Assembly (NCBI RefSeq): GCF_025685415.1
Contig: NZ_JAGSYB010000001.1
Location: 2,170,001 to 2,234,000, forward strand
Origin: Terriglobus aquaticus
GTDB taxonomy: Bacteria; Acidobacteriota; Terriglobia; Terriglobales; Acidobacteriaceae
Direction: 5' to 3'
DNA length: 64,000 nt
A program made the position numbers and the translations under genes. This document shows positions 16,218-24,448 of this stretch, one piece after another; the stretch's first letter is position 1, and the number at the start of each line of letters is the position of its first letter. A model generated the notes under the pieces. That model was not told the DNA's origin and searched no databases. It worked only from the letters and a program-made list of their open reading frames with translations.

Positions 16218-16530
16218 CCAGATTTCACCGTCGAATGCGATTATGGTGGACCGATCGCCCCCGAGCCAGATTGCGATGATAAGTCTTCTCGGAAGTCATA
16301 GAGCGATGCTGCGCGAATAGCCCGTGAACCACTGGCATCCCTAGGCGATCGCGAGGAGGCGATGGCCTCTGGCTGTGCTCATGCGAACGACTCAATTGGC
16401 GCATGTATTCACGCACAACGTGATCAGCGAAATGCGACTTCTTAGTTAAAGCTCGGCAGATGTGAGACATGCCGTTGGCCCCTTCGTTGATCGCTGGACA
16501 AGGGAAAGGCGAGACGGGGAGTAGCACCGC
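16218..16530. other. Intergenic stretch with half repeat G
   Basis: Only the half repeat at 16278-16299 is recognised. A minus-strand open frame crosses the region but is without ribosome-binding site and has antisense-like composition. Confidence 0.4.
16278..16299 (+). repeat. Array repeat G (5' half, variant)
   Basis: GATAAGTC is followed directly by TTCTCGGAAGTCAT; the GGC present in other copies is absent. It lies 60 bases after the decayed phosphatase paralogue, the same relative position as repeat F behind the intact gene. Confidence 0.55.
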
Positions 16531-16704
16531 ATGGCTTTTTACTGGGAAGGTGATCATCTGCTGGACGACGGCGGTCCGTTCGATCCAAAACAGTTTCGGC
16601 AGCTCATTCGTGAACACATGAAGAAGGTCCCGGCCGATTCTGCTGAGTATGCCGAGCTGGATTATTTGCAAGCAATGTATGCAGGGGAAGAAGAGGAGAC
16701 ATAG
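16531..16704 (+). CDS. 57-residue acidic hypothetical protein
   Basis: An ATG with GGGGAG upstream opens a short frame encoding MAFYWEGDHLLDDGGPFDPK, then a helix with QFRQLIREHMKKVPADSAEY, and an acidic end (AGEEEET). The composition and clean stop make a real protein likely. No family is recognised. Both neighbours are also very small genes on the same strand. Confidence 0.5.
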   Translation: MAFYWEGDHLLDDGGPFDPKQFRQLIREHMKKVPADSAEYAELDYLQAMYAGEEEET

Positions 16705-16789
16705 CAGATCAGCGCATTGCTGCGTAGCTTGGTCCGGTCGACTCGACAAACTTCCATGAGATTGCTTGCGGCCTGCTAGACTCGCGCCA

Positions 16790-16996
16790 ATGAATGCCTC
16801 GGCGGACGACAACTCGGCTGCCAAACTGTCTCTCTGCATCTCCATGTGCAATCTCGAAAGAACAGCGGATACGTTGCGACGTTGCCTCTCAGCAACTACG
16901 AGCATCGTTTCGAAGGAGAAGCTGCAAAACTCGCTCAAGGAAGTCGAACTTTCGCTAGACTTCGCACGCCATGCCTTGGCGGCTTGCTCTCTGTAG
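16790..16996 (+). CDS. 68-residue helical hypothetical protein
   Basis: From the ATG at 16790 the product is mostly amphipathic helix: LSLCISMCNLERTADTLRRC and KLQNSLKEVELSLDFARHAL. Two helices with regularly spaced Leu and Ala suggest a helical hairpin or four-helix dimer. No ribosome-binding site is clear. Function unknown. Confidence 0.4.
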   Translation: MNASADDNSAAKLSLCISMCNLERTADTLRRCLSATTSIVSKEKLQNSLKEVELSLDFARHALAACSL

Positions 16997-17125
16997 AGAG
17001 CACTACTAGCAATCAACTTGAGGTATTTCTGAGCCTCATGCGATCGACGGGGCTGATCGTACTGTGCCGAATGACTCGCCACACGTGTCGTTCCTACCGG
17101 CGGAGAGACAGAACCTCCTAGACCT

Positions 17126-17872
17126 TTATTGCGTTGCGGCCATCAGCTTCAAGCCCTTGGTTTCGCGTTCAATCATGGCGTCGATGCCGTCAAGATCAAG
17201 GTCAGTCGCGGATTGGACAACCCGCTCAGCCTTGGCTTGAGACGGGCGATATCGCACGGCAAGTTTCTGCGGCTGTTTGGAACCTCGTCTTGTTTGGAGC
17301 AGCTTCGCCAGTCGAGCCGGACGAATCGCTAGGTCGTCAGCGAACGCAATCAGAGGGTCCCGCTGCGTGTCAGCGAGACCGGTGTGGTCGATGGATGCTG
17401 CAATCTGAAAGACCGCCCCGGCGTGTTCCCCTTGCGACTTGCCTTGTACCGACTCTCGCCTGGTCGCAATCAGAGCGCGGGATTGCGAGAGGATAGCGTT
17501 GCTGACAGCGTTCTCGCTCCACTTTGGGCCGCCCAGCATCACGCCTGCGTACATCATCTTCGCTTGCGATGTGCCGACGCCTGATGTGAGCATGGCCTCG
17601 AAGAACATGCGATGAACAGCACGCCAGGGTCTCGTCCGGACATCGCAGTACCAGTCGTGAACGACAGATGCGTCGCGGTACTTTCCTTCGAAGGGTCCGC
17701 CAAGAAGAGTCCAAAGAAAGCGCGGGATCGAAGCGCCATCGACCCGGGCTTCGGCAGGAACGTCCCAGCGCAGTTCCGCGATGTCAATGTAGGCGAATGG
17801 CTCCTCAATCTGCATGTTGCGGCCATCGCTCAGCCAGGTTGCGACGACCTTCCCCTCGTAGTGCCCCGTCAT
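17126..17872 (-). CDS. DUF1353-family protein
   Basis: 248 residues from the ATG at 17872; the frame runs upstream into the recombinase gene, but the domain begins here. The DUF1353 core is clear: ARVDGASIPRFLWTLLGGPF (about residue 45), YRDASVVHDWYCD and WRAVHRMFFEAMLTSGVG. This family occurs in phages and mobile elements and resembles small metal-dependent hydrolases with conserved Asp and His. The C-terminal 110 residues are basic and less conserved. It follows the recombinase pair on the same strand, 26 bases after the second one, so it is probably cargo or an accessory gene of that element. Confidence 0.75.
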   Translation of the reverse strand: MTGHYEGKVVATWLSDGRNMQIEEPFAYIDIAELRWDVPAEARVDGASIPRFLWTLLGGPFEGKYRDASVVHDWYCDVRTRPWRAVHRMFFEAMLTSGVGTSQAKMMYAGVMLGGPKWSENAVSNAILSQSRALIATRRESVQGKSQGEHAGAVFQIAASIDHTGLADTQRDPLIAFADDLAIRPARLAKLLQTRRGSKQPQKLAVRYRPSQAKAERVVQSATDLDLDGIDAMIERETKGLKLMAATQ

Positions 17873-17898
17873 TGCAGCAGGATAGCTCCCGACGGTGG

Positions 17899-18843
17899 TC
17901 AGAGGCGTGTGAGAAAAGCCAGCAGCCGCGGATCGTCGTTCCAAGTTCGACGATGCTTTGCGGGACTGAGCTTTTCCAGGTCTTCCCGGAAGCGTTCTGG
18001 TGTGAGCGCCAGGAACTCCTCTGCTTTACGAAGATCCGCATAGCCCATATAGGTTGAGAGTGCCGGGAGCAGCACATTGAGGTCTGCCCCTTGCTGAATC
18101 CAGCTCTCGATCCTGTGAACTGCAAAGGTATAACGGAAATCCTGAAGCCTTGGCGGTTTCCCTCCGATGTCGTTCCCAGTTTTCACCTGTTGGGTGAGGC
18201 GCTGGAAGCGCGCCCCCAGATAGGCGCGAGACAATGGCGAGCCATGTCGATTGCACAGGAGAACGTCATCAGCTCGCTTTCCGCCAATCACCCTTCTCAG
18301 GAGCTTTGCCAGCGGGACCGCCACTGGGATCCAGCGCTTCGTGGCGCTAGAGCCCAAGCCGATGATCCGGCGTTGAAGATCCAGATCAGAGACTCGTAAG
18401 CGCAATACCTCAGTTGCGGTCGCACCTGTGGCGTAGAGCAGTAGCAAAGCGATGCGAAGTGTCTCTGCGTCACAACTGAAACTGGTCGATTGACAAACGA
18501 CGGCGCCCTCCAGCAGCGCGCGTATCTCATCCTTGGTGTAAATGCGGGGCGGCCTCTGCTCTCGATTCCTCGGAAGGGGCGCCAGGCAAAGATCTTGAGT
18601 GCGTCCAAGTGCTTGCTGGTGAGCAAAGAAGCACTTTATCCCACTGAACACGCTCGCCCTGGTTGATGCCGCTCGCCCGGGCCTGCTCACGTGGGTCACA
18701 ACCAAGTCCTGTGTGACGTCCGCGAGAGCGATATCGCCGCAACAGCGGCAGAAAGCCTTGAGGGTTGCCGCGCTGCTTATGGCGGTCGAGCCGACTGCTC
18801 GCCGATAGGCAAGGTACTGGTCGACAGCGACTGCAAGCTTCAA
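17899..18843 (-). CDS. Tyrosine-recombinase-like protein lacking catalytic residues
   Basis: 314 residues with the fold of a phage-type integrase: a SAM-like N-terminal domain (residues 1-90) and a C-terminal catalytic domain. The catalytic positions are changed. The first Arg is T142 (YATGATATEV for the usual TGLR), His of HxxR is Q234 with R237 kept, the second His is Y268 (MGYADL), and the nucleophile Tyr is F277. K169 in the beta-hairpin is kept. Its start overlaps the end of the intact recombinase gene by four bases (ATGA), so the two are translationally coupled. It probably acts as a DNA-binding partner rather than a strand-cutting enzyme. Confidence 0.8.
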   Translation of the reverse strand: MKLAVAVDQYLAYRRAVGSTAISSAATLKAFCRCCGDIALADVTQDLVVTHVSRPGRAASTRASVFSGIKCFFAHQQALGRTQDLCLAPLPRNREQRPPRIYTKDEIRALLEGAVVCQSTSFSCDAETLRIALLLLYATGATATEVLRLRVSDLDLQRRIIGLGSSATKRWIPVAVPLAKLLRRVIGGKRADDVLLCNRHGSPLSRAYLGARFQRLTQQVKTGNDIGGKPPRLQDFRYTFAVHRIESWIQQGADLNVLLPALSTYMGYADLRKAEEFLALTPERFREDLEKLSPAKHRRTWNDDPRLLAFLTRL

Positions 18844-20084
18844 ACAAGCCCCGAGAGGTCGAAATCGGCGACTCGCCGCAGCGCCCGTTCGTCCGAGCGG
18901 GCATAGATACTCACGCTGCTCAAGTCACGATGACCAAGGAATAAAGCGATGCCTTGCAGAGACGTTCCTCGTCGAAGCAGTTCAGTCGCGCAAGCGTGCC
19001 TCAGTGCGTGTAGACCCCAATCGCGCTGAAACGCGCCCGTCGCCCGCATGACTTTACGCATGGACGGTCCGAGGTTCTCAGCCGGTCTATGCGGCCGATG
19101 AAGAGTGAGAAACACGTGCCGGTGATTCGTGTGAGGGCGAACCTCTCGAAGGTAGCGGATGATCGCATCGCCAACTTCGGGCTGAATTGGGAACGTCTGC
19201 ACACGGCCGCGCTTTGCACGTCGGATTGTCAACGTTCCTTGCCCCCAGTCGAAATCATCCAGTTTCAACCTCGCAAGCTCACACCGCCTGAGCCCGTAGA
19301 TCGAAGCAAGGAAGAGGATGGCCCTTGCGCGGCACTCCGAGGGCACAGAAGGGTCGAGCGCCTTGAGCATCCGACGAACCTCTTTCCATGGTGGCCCGCT
19401 TGGGCTTGTGCCTCGTCGAAGCACCGGCCCGGTCTGTATGGTCCGGCTCAGGCCGGTCTTGGACCAACCCCGTCGTTCGGCAAAGCAGAAGAACATGCGA
19501 AGGGATCGACCGGCATTGGCCACCGTGCGGCGGCTCCATCCCGCCAAGGTCTGCGCAGCTAAAAAGTCCTGCACATGGTTCGGGGTGATCTCGTCCAAGC
19601 AGTTTCCTTGTCGATCCGACCAGTCCAGGAACGCAGCAATTGGAGGCAGGCTGCTCCGTACGGTAACGGGTGAGTACCTTCCTTCGGAGAGTAGAGCGGC
19701 TTCAAAGGCGGACAGCAACGCAGCGGAGGGGCGCTCGCCCGACCTCCCCTCCGTGTATAGGCCCAAGAACCGGAACCAGCTTCGAGCGGCCGCGGAAAAC
19801 TCTTTCCGGGCGCCGGCTCCCGCACCCGATCTTCGCTGAGTGAGCGCAGAGGCTATCTCCCGCTTCCCAATGCGGCCTTCCAGCCCAGGTCGAACAGCTT
19901 CCTCAACAACCAAGATCGACGAGGCACGCTCGGCGATGTACCTCTTGCTATGTCCTGCTGTTTCCAACGTCATGAGGTAGCATTCCCGCTCCTGAAGACG
20001 TGGTGCTGTGAGGTGACGTGTGAGAGCGTCCCGATGGATGAACAAACTGCGGATCGTTGGCGCGGTTTCCAGTCCGACTGACAC
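18840..20084 (-). CDS. Tyrosine recombinase (integrase/XerD-like), catalytic residues intact
   Basis: 414 residues. A 90-residue N-terminal extension is followed by a core-binding domain (about 125-215) and a catalytic domain with the complete set: R266 (IYGLRRCEL), K291, H359 and R362 (LHALRHACATEL), H385 (LGHRDL) and nucleophile Y394 (SIYARSD). It cuts and rejoins DNA through a 3'-phosphotyrosine link. Paired, overlapping recombinases of this kind occur in Tn554-like and recombinase-in-trio elements; here a third recombinase is not found. The target site is not recognised. Confidence 0.9.
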   Translation of the reverse strand: MSVGLETAPTIRSLFIHRDALTRHLTAPRLQERECYLMTLETAGHSKRYIAERASSILVVEEAVRPGLEGRIGKREIASALTQRRSGAGAGARKEFSAAARSWFRFLGLYTEGRSGERPSAALLSAFEAALLSEGRYSPVTVRSSLPPIAAFLDWSDRQGNCLDEITPNHVQDFLAAQTLAGWSRRTVANAGRSLRMFFCFAERRGWSKTGLSRTIQTGPVLRRGTSPSGPPWKEVRRMLKALDPSVPSECRARAILFLASIYGLRRCELARLKLDDFDWGQGTLTIRRAKRGRVQTFPIQPEVGDAIIRYLREVRPHTNHRHVFLTLHRPHRPAENLGPSMRKVMRATGAFQRDWGLHALRHACATELLRRGTSLQGIALFLGHRDLSSVSIYARSDERALRRVADFDLSGLV

Positions 20085-20123
20085 GGAGAGAGCCTCTTAG
20101 TGCGCGCTGCTATTCTTGCGAGC

Positions 20124-20309
20124 ATGTCCATAGACCGGACGCCTGAAGAGTTCACGGATTATGTGAAGCGCCTGGAAGTGCTTGCGTGGCATCTTGTGGG
20201 CGAGACGGAAGAGTACGAAGCACTGATGGAGGATGGGAAAGCGAACGGGCGCACCTATGTACAGGCACTCGAATTGTTGGTGCTCACGAAAAGTGGTGGG
20301 ATTGATTAG
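20124..20309 (+). CDS. 61-residue acidic hypothetical protein
   Basis: MSIDRTPEEFTDYVKRLEVL, then a helix ending in GETEEYEALMEDGKANGRTY and VQALELLVL. It is divergent from the recombinase operon and starts 39 bases from it. The pattern of two amphipathic helices with acidic charge suits a small regulator or inhibitor, but no family is recognised. No strong ribosome-binding site is seen. Confidence 0.45.
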   Translation: MSIDRTPEEFTDYVKRLEVLAWHLVGETEEYEALMEDGKANGRTYVQALELLVLTKSGGID

Positions 20310-20405
20310 GTAGCCTTGAGCATGCTCGACAGGAGACAGAGACTCCTGATCGCGCGTACATCCTGGGGCTTAAAGGCGCAGCGAGCGCGGCGGGATTGCT
20401 GCGCT

Positions 20406-20561
20406 TCAGGGCGCTGCTCGATCCATGACGGCATTGTAAAGACACTCGGAGCACTTGTTGGGGTTGCTGGCGCTGGCTTGTCCGCACAGAGGGCATGGGC
20501 GACGGGACATCCACGATTTATAGAACGCCCGGAGCCGCTCAACCAGAAGTCGCGCCGACAT
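20406..20561 (-). CDS. 51-residue zinc-ribbon microprotein
   Basis: The frame begins at an ATG with TAGGA eight bases before it and encodes MSARLLVERLRAFYKSWMSR, a basic helix, then RPCPLCGQASASNPNKCSEC, a compact C-x2-C-x10-C-x2-C zinc ribbon, then a short tail. Such microproteins usually bind nucleic acid or a partner enzyme. It lies convergent to the gene at 20124. Confidence 0.55.
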   Translation of the reverse strand: MSARLLVERLRAFYKSWMSRRPCPLCGQASASNPNKCSECLYNAVMDRAAP

Positions 20562-20883
20562 GAACGAATCCTACCAGAGAGAGAACAGCGGTTGAAGCAC
20601 CCGTGCAGTTCTTCCTCTTGTCGGCCACACCTGCCAGCATCAGCAGATCATGCGGGCGGTAAATACGCTGACCAGCATTCGAATATGGGTTTGCTCCCCA
20701 GCAAGATTTAGTGATTGCAGCACCTGGGAGGTGCTGCTGTTGAGGTTCTTAGCTGGGGCGAGAAGTCACGGAACACCTACGTACTGCGTAACCTTAAGGA
20801 AAGCTTAAGAGTAACTTACTCTAGAAGCACTGGGCTTCCCATGACAGCGGCTGAAACGCTTTGAGCGCAGCCATCCAGCTTAT
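20562..20883. other. Intergenic stretch with one hairpin
   Basis: Apart from the hairpin at 20717-20737 I see no gene. An AT-richer segment near 20790-20830 (AAGGAAAGCTTAAGAGTAAC) may hold the promoter of the downstream acyltransferase. Confidence 0.4.
20717..20737. terminator. Palindromic hairpin, terminator-like
   Basis: GCAGCACCT, loop GGG, AGGTGCTGC form a perfect 9-bp stem. TGTTGAGGTTCTT follows on the plus strand; the T-run is weak. Confidence 0.5.
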
Positions 20884-22049
20884 TTGGGGCGTCGGTTGGT
20901 GTCCAGTTCACCCGCAATTACCAGCACCGGGCCTACCCCCATACGCAAAGGCGAGGCGCACGTCTACGCGCTCGATGGTCTGCGCGGCGTTGCGATCCTT
21001 ATGGTGTTTTTCCACCACCATAGGCTGTTTTCGCATGGTTGGACGGGGGTCGACATCTTCTTCGTTCTCTCCGGGTATCTGATTACCTCGGGCCTACGTA
21101 CCGCGCGTCATGAGCCGCACTTCTGGAAACGCTTTTACGTGAAAAGGGCTGCGAGAATTTTGCCGCCCCTCCTTCTTGCCTTGTTGGTATGCGAGGTTTT
21201 CTACCGGCCCGTCCATAGCAAGTTTGCGTTTTACGTGTTCACCTTGGGCGACTACGCGAGCGCATCCGCTCGCTTCGCGATTCCTTCCATCCTGGTGCTG
21301 TGGTCCCTGGCTGTGGAAGAGCACTTCTACCTACTTCAGCCGTTCGCCATCCGGTATCTGAGCAGAAGATCTTGCGCTGTGCTGTTTGTGATTGTCCTGG
21401 CTTGCGAACCGATTCTGCGCGCGATCTTCAGTTCCGAGCACAATGCGCCATACATCTACTTCTTCACGCCGTTTCGCCTGGACGGGCTCTCAGCCGGGGC
21501 ACTGCTCGCGCTCTTGCTGGAGAACCAAACCGCGAAGATGCATGTGCAACGCTTCGCCAGCTACTACGGCATCGCCGTCGCAGCGATAGCTCTGGGTCTT
21601 TCCATTCGCTTCCCTGTACTTTCCATCACGCGATGAATTCGCGCCTGTTCGACAGCATCGGATTTACTCTCGTCGCATTCGGATCAATGGCGCTGATTGC
21701 CTACGTGCTCACGCATCCCGAGTCCTTCGTCTCGCGTGTTCTGCGGTGGCGCGTGCTGGGCTTTCTGGGCACCATCAGCTATGGCATGTACCTCTTTCAC
21801 CTCTTCTTTCTGGACGCGGCGCGGAGGCTGTTTCGGATGACAGAACATCAAGCTGTAGTCATCACGCTTCCTCTTACGATCCTTGCCTGCTGGCTTTCGT
21901 ACCGTTACTACGAACGCCCGCTTGTCCTGTACGGGCGCAAATGGCTTGACCGCCAGGGGTACAGTAGGGCCTCCCACGAAGGATCTAGCAGCCTTGGGAC
22001 TTCTCCGGCGCCAGAGATTTCGCAGCGAGGTGAAGCCTTGCCGAGTTAG
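20884..22049 (+). pseudogene. Acyltransferase 3 family gene split by a frameshift
   Basis: The first frame (20884-21636, TTG start uncertain) holds the N-terminal two-thirds: YALDGLRGVAILMVFFHHHR, DIFFVLSGYLITSGL, FYVKRAARILPPLLLALL, and LWSLAVEEHFYLLQPFAIRY. It stops at TGA 21634-21636. The second frame begins with an ATG overlapping that stop (21633) and carries the C-terminal third: LGFLGTISYGMYLFHLFFLD and LSYRYYERPLVLYG. Together they give one normal protein of about 390 residues, so a single-base indel near 21630 is the likely cause. The ATGA overlap would allow two polypeptides by reinitiation, but one broken gene is more likely. Confidence 0.75.
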
Positions 22050-22062
22050 CTGACTGAGGGAG

Positions 22063-22458
22063 CTATTTGCTGTTCAGCAACTCGGGATGATTGTTGCGAA
22101 CATTCCCGACGTCTTTGCTCACCGGCCGCTTGCTCATCTCAGCCGCGGGGAACGGCTTCAGCAGGTGGACGGGCGCCGGGCCCTCGCGCAGGAGCCATTC
22201 GTCCCAGTCGCTTTCGTGCAGGATGACGGGCATGCGGTTGTGCACGTCGCGGGTCACGTCGTTCGGCTCCGTGGTCAGAATCGTGAAGCTCTGCAGCCAG
22301 GTCTCGTCCGCTTTGTTGTGCCATTCTTCCCATAGACCGGCGAAGGCGAAGGTCTGCGCTTCGGCCGCGTGCGGCGCGTGGACCTTCAAGGCGTACGTCT
22401 GCTTCGCGGCCTTGGCTGGCTTCTTCGCCGTGATGTCCGGCTCGGATCCGCAGCGCAT
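22063..22458 (-). pseudogene. C-terminal half of an SRAP (HMCES/YedK) gene
   Basis: The 131 residues match the second half of the SRAP family: TFAFAGLWEEWHNKADETWL, FTILTTEPND, VHNRMPVILHESDWDEWLL. The N-terminal half with MCGR (Cys2) and the FYEW segment is missing, and the first 25 residues are low-complexity basic sequence. It cannot form the DNA-protein crosslink. It is less decayed than the remnant at 7671-8103 and does not overlap it in the family alignment except around AFAGLW. Confidence 0.75.
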
Positions 22459-22598
22459 CAGCGCTCCATCTCAGGTCCCGCATGCGGCCCACCAGCTCGG
22501 GAGGCATCAGCACAGTCACGATACAAGGCGTACGCTTGAAGTGAGCCCGTAGGACGCAGCCCCCCTCTCGCTCAGTAGTTCGCAATTTCTCCCGCTAA

Positions 22599-23384
22599 AT
22601 GGATGGCGGCACTCCCTTGCGATTTCCTCCAAGGAACTTACCCGTGGCCTTTCCCCATTCGAACCTTCTTCTCGCATCACTACCAGCCGATGTGCAGGCT
22701 AAACTGTCTGCCGATCTCGAACCTGTTCTCCTTCCCGTCAACACCGTCCTCTTCGAGCCTGAACAGACCCCTCGTTATGTCCACTTCATAACTTCTGGCG
22801 TCGCGTCGCTCGTCACTCAGATGGCCGCCGGCGAAGGGGTCGAGGTTGGTCTACTCGGACGCGAGGGACTTCTCGGCAGTCTTCAATTGCTTGGACCACA
22901 TCGGGGATCAGCTCGATGCTTCATGCAGATTGGGGGCAGCGGCCTTCGAATGGACTTTCGAAAGTTCCAGAAGGCCTTCCTAGAGAACCCAGACCTGCAT
23001 CGTTTGGTCCTGCAGCATGTTCAGTACGACGGTCTGAACCTTGGGCAGCTTGCAGCGTGCAACCGGGTTCACGAGATTGAAGAACGTTTAGCCCGATGGC
23101 TATTGATGGTCGAGGATCGTCTTGGAGAGCCGGATCTGCCGCTTACCCAAGAGTTCCTTGGGCAGATGCTCGGGGCTCAGCGATCAACCGTAACATTAGT
23201 CGCCGGAACGCTGCAGCGCGACGGCCTGATTGAATATCACCGAGGGCATGTCAAGATCGTGGATCGGCCCGCCCTTGAGAATGCTGCCTGTGAGTGTTAC
23301 TCAATCACTCGCAAGCTCTTTCAGAACCTCTATCAAGGAGAGCGGGGTGCCGTCCCGAGAGACGGCCTGCGAACGTCGCACTGA
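22599..23384 (+). CDS. Crp/Fnr-family transcriptional regulator
   Basis: 261 residues. An N-terminal cyclic-nucleotide-binding fold (about 30-150; LEPVLLPVNTVLFEPEQTPR, VHFITSGVASLVTQM, VEVGLLGREGLLG) is followed by a C-terminal helix-turn-helix (about 175-230; LTQEFLGQMLGAQRSTVTLV). The cAMP-contact residues of Crp are not present, and there is no N-terminal Cys cluster as in Fnr, so the ligand is unknown. The gene stands alone. Confidence 0.85.
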   Translation: MDGGTPLRFPPRNLPVAFPHSNLLLASLPADVQAKLSADLEPVLLPVNTVLFEPEQTPRYVHFITSGVASLVTQMAAGEGVEVGLLGREGLLGSLQLLGPHRGSARCFMQIGGSGLRMDFRKFQKAFLENPDLHRLVLQHVQYDGLNLGQLAACNRVHEIEERLARWLLMVEDRLGEPDLPLTQEFLGQMLGAQRSTVTLVAGTLQRDGLIEYHRGHVKIVDRPALENAACECYSITRKLFQNLYQGERGAVPRDGLRTSH

Positions 23385-23492
23385 TAGCGTCCCTGCTGGG
23401 TCTCATCAAGCCCTTAATAAACCGGCAACGGAGCGTTGGTGCGATTCATTCTCATGAAATTTTCGATTCGTGAGACGCTGCGCACAAGTATC

Positions 23493-23839
23493 TCAACTAT
23501 TGCGGCATGGGTACGACTTGAGGATTGCGATGCATTCCGCCCTGTCGTGCAGCAGGAGCCAGTGGCTGACGGGAGGCCCTTTGTGTTCGGGCTGGGATGG
23601 CAGAAGCACATACTCCAGCCTTCGTCCGGTGCCCACGTCAGAGCGGCATGCAGCGCAGTCCATGGAACCCCAGAGACGGGCCAGCAGTGGGCGCAGAGAC
23701 GGAGCCCGCGGATCGATGCGTCGCGCGCCGGTAGGTAGCCTAGGCAGGCCGCGCAGGTTTCGCCGCGGCACATGGCTAGGTGCTGCTCCAGGTCGATACC
23801 GAGGTTGGGCGATGCCGTCGCGAAACCTATGCTTGCCAT
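23493..23839 (-). pseudogene. Zinc-ribbon protein gene, leaderless, probably frameshifted
   Basis: The start is the ATG at 23839, seven bases after a TATCCT hexamer. The first part encodes MASIGFATASPNLGIDLEQH and a zinc ribbon (CAAC and CAHC, 17 residues between pairs). In the same frame the downstream sequence is Cys- and Ser-rich and unnatural, while another frame gives a plausible C-terminus (EYVLLPSQPEHKGPPVSHWL, LHDRAECIAILKSY) ending at 23493. A frameshift near 23680 is therefore likely. If the first frame is right the gene would end at 23414. Confidence 0.4.
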
Positions 23840-23962
23840 GAGGCGAAGGATAGGCGAAACCGCTGTGGAGGGCTGTGGAAACGGCAGGTAGGCTGGTTCT
23901 ATGGCTGAAACCACACTGCAGGCCCGGGTCAATATAGTCGCATTTTGGTCACCACGCAGCGA

Positions 23963-24448
23963 TCATTTGGCTTTGCTTTCTGATCGGAGCTGCAGCCACG
24001 AATCATTCGATTCAGCGATGACATCTTCAAACTTTCTGAAGAGGGCATCTACTTCTTCTTGCTTAATGTCTGTGCCACCTAACATCAAATAGTCCAAGCT
24101 GGCCTTGATGGAAAGTAACTGCGCGTGTGTCCTGGTGTACTTGACCCATAATCCTCTATGGTCGAAGAACGCTTCCCATGCGCCAAACACAGTGACAAGC
24201 GCACTGAAGCAGAGCGCGGTGTTCTTCAGGTAAAGCATCGCGTTCTTCGAATCTGGTGCTTGAATTCCCAAAAAAATGGTCGTCAGGGCGCTAAGAGTTG
24301 TGCCGGCGATGTGGAGCCAAAAGGCCTTCTGCTTGTTCTGTCGGCGTCGAGCTTGGAACGATTCGATCCTGCCCGTAAGCATAGTCGCCAGGCACTGTGC
24401 CCTACTTTCCGCGGGCGCGACGATCTGCGATTGAGGATCCGGGGTCAC
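23963..24448 (-). CDS. SLATT/DUF4231-like two-span membrane protein
   Basis: 161 residues from a GTG with AGGAG eight bases upstream. After a soluble N-terminus (residues 1-40, ending in FQARRRQNKQKAFWLHIAGT) there are two membrane helices at about 45-63 and 74-92, then a long amphipathic helix (WVKYTRTHAQLLSIKASLDY) and a charged tail. This layout is that of SLATT and DUF4231 proteins, pore-like effectors often found with nucleotide-signalling antiviral systems. No nucleotidyltransferase or SLOG gene is adjacent here. A protease gene lies 600 bp upstream on the same strand, separated by a terminator. Confidence 0.65.
   Translation of the reverse strand: MTPDPQSQIVAPAESRAQCLATMLTGRIESFQARRRQNKQKAFWLHIAGTTLSALTTIFLGIQAPDSKNAMLYLKNTALCFSALVTVFGAWEAFFDHRGLWVKYTRTHAQLLSIKASLDYLMLGGTDIKQEEVDALFRKFEDVIAESNDSWLQLRSESKAK

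Noticed and set aside
16225-17082. 285-codon minus-strand frame
   Set aside because: Overlaps two better-supported small plus-strand genes (16531 and 16790) and lacks a ribosome-binding site.
17126-17944. Third recombinase of a recombinase-in-trio element
   Set aside because: The gene behind the recombinase pair is a DUF1353 protein, with no recombinase motifs.
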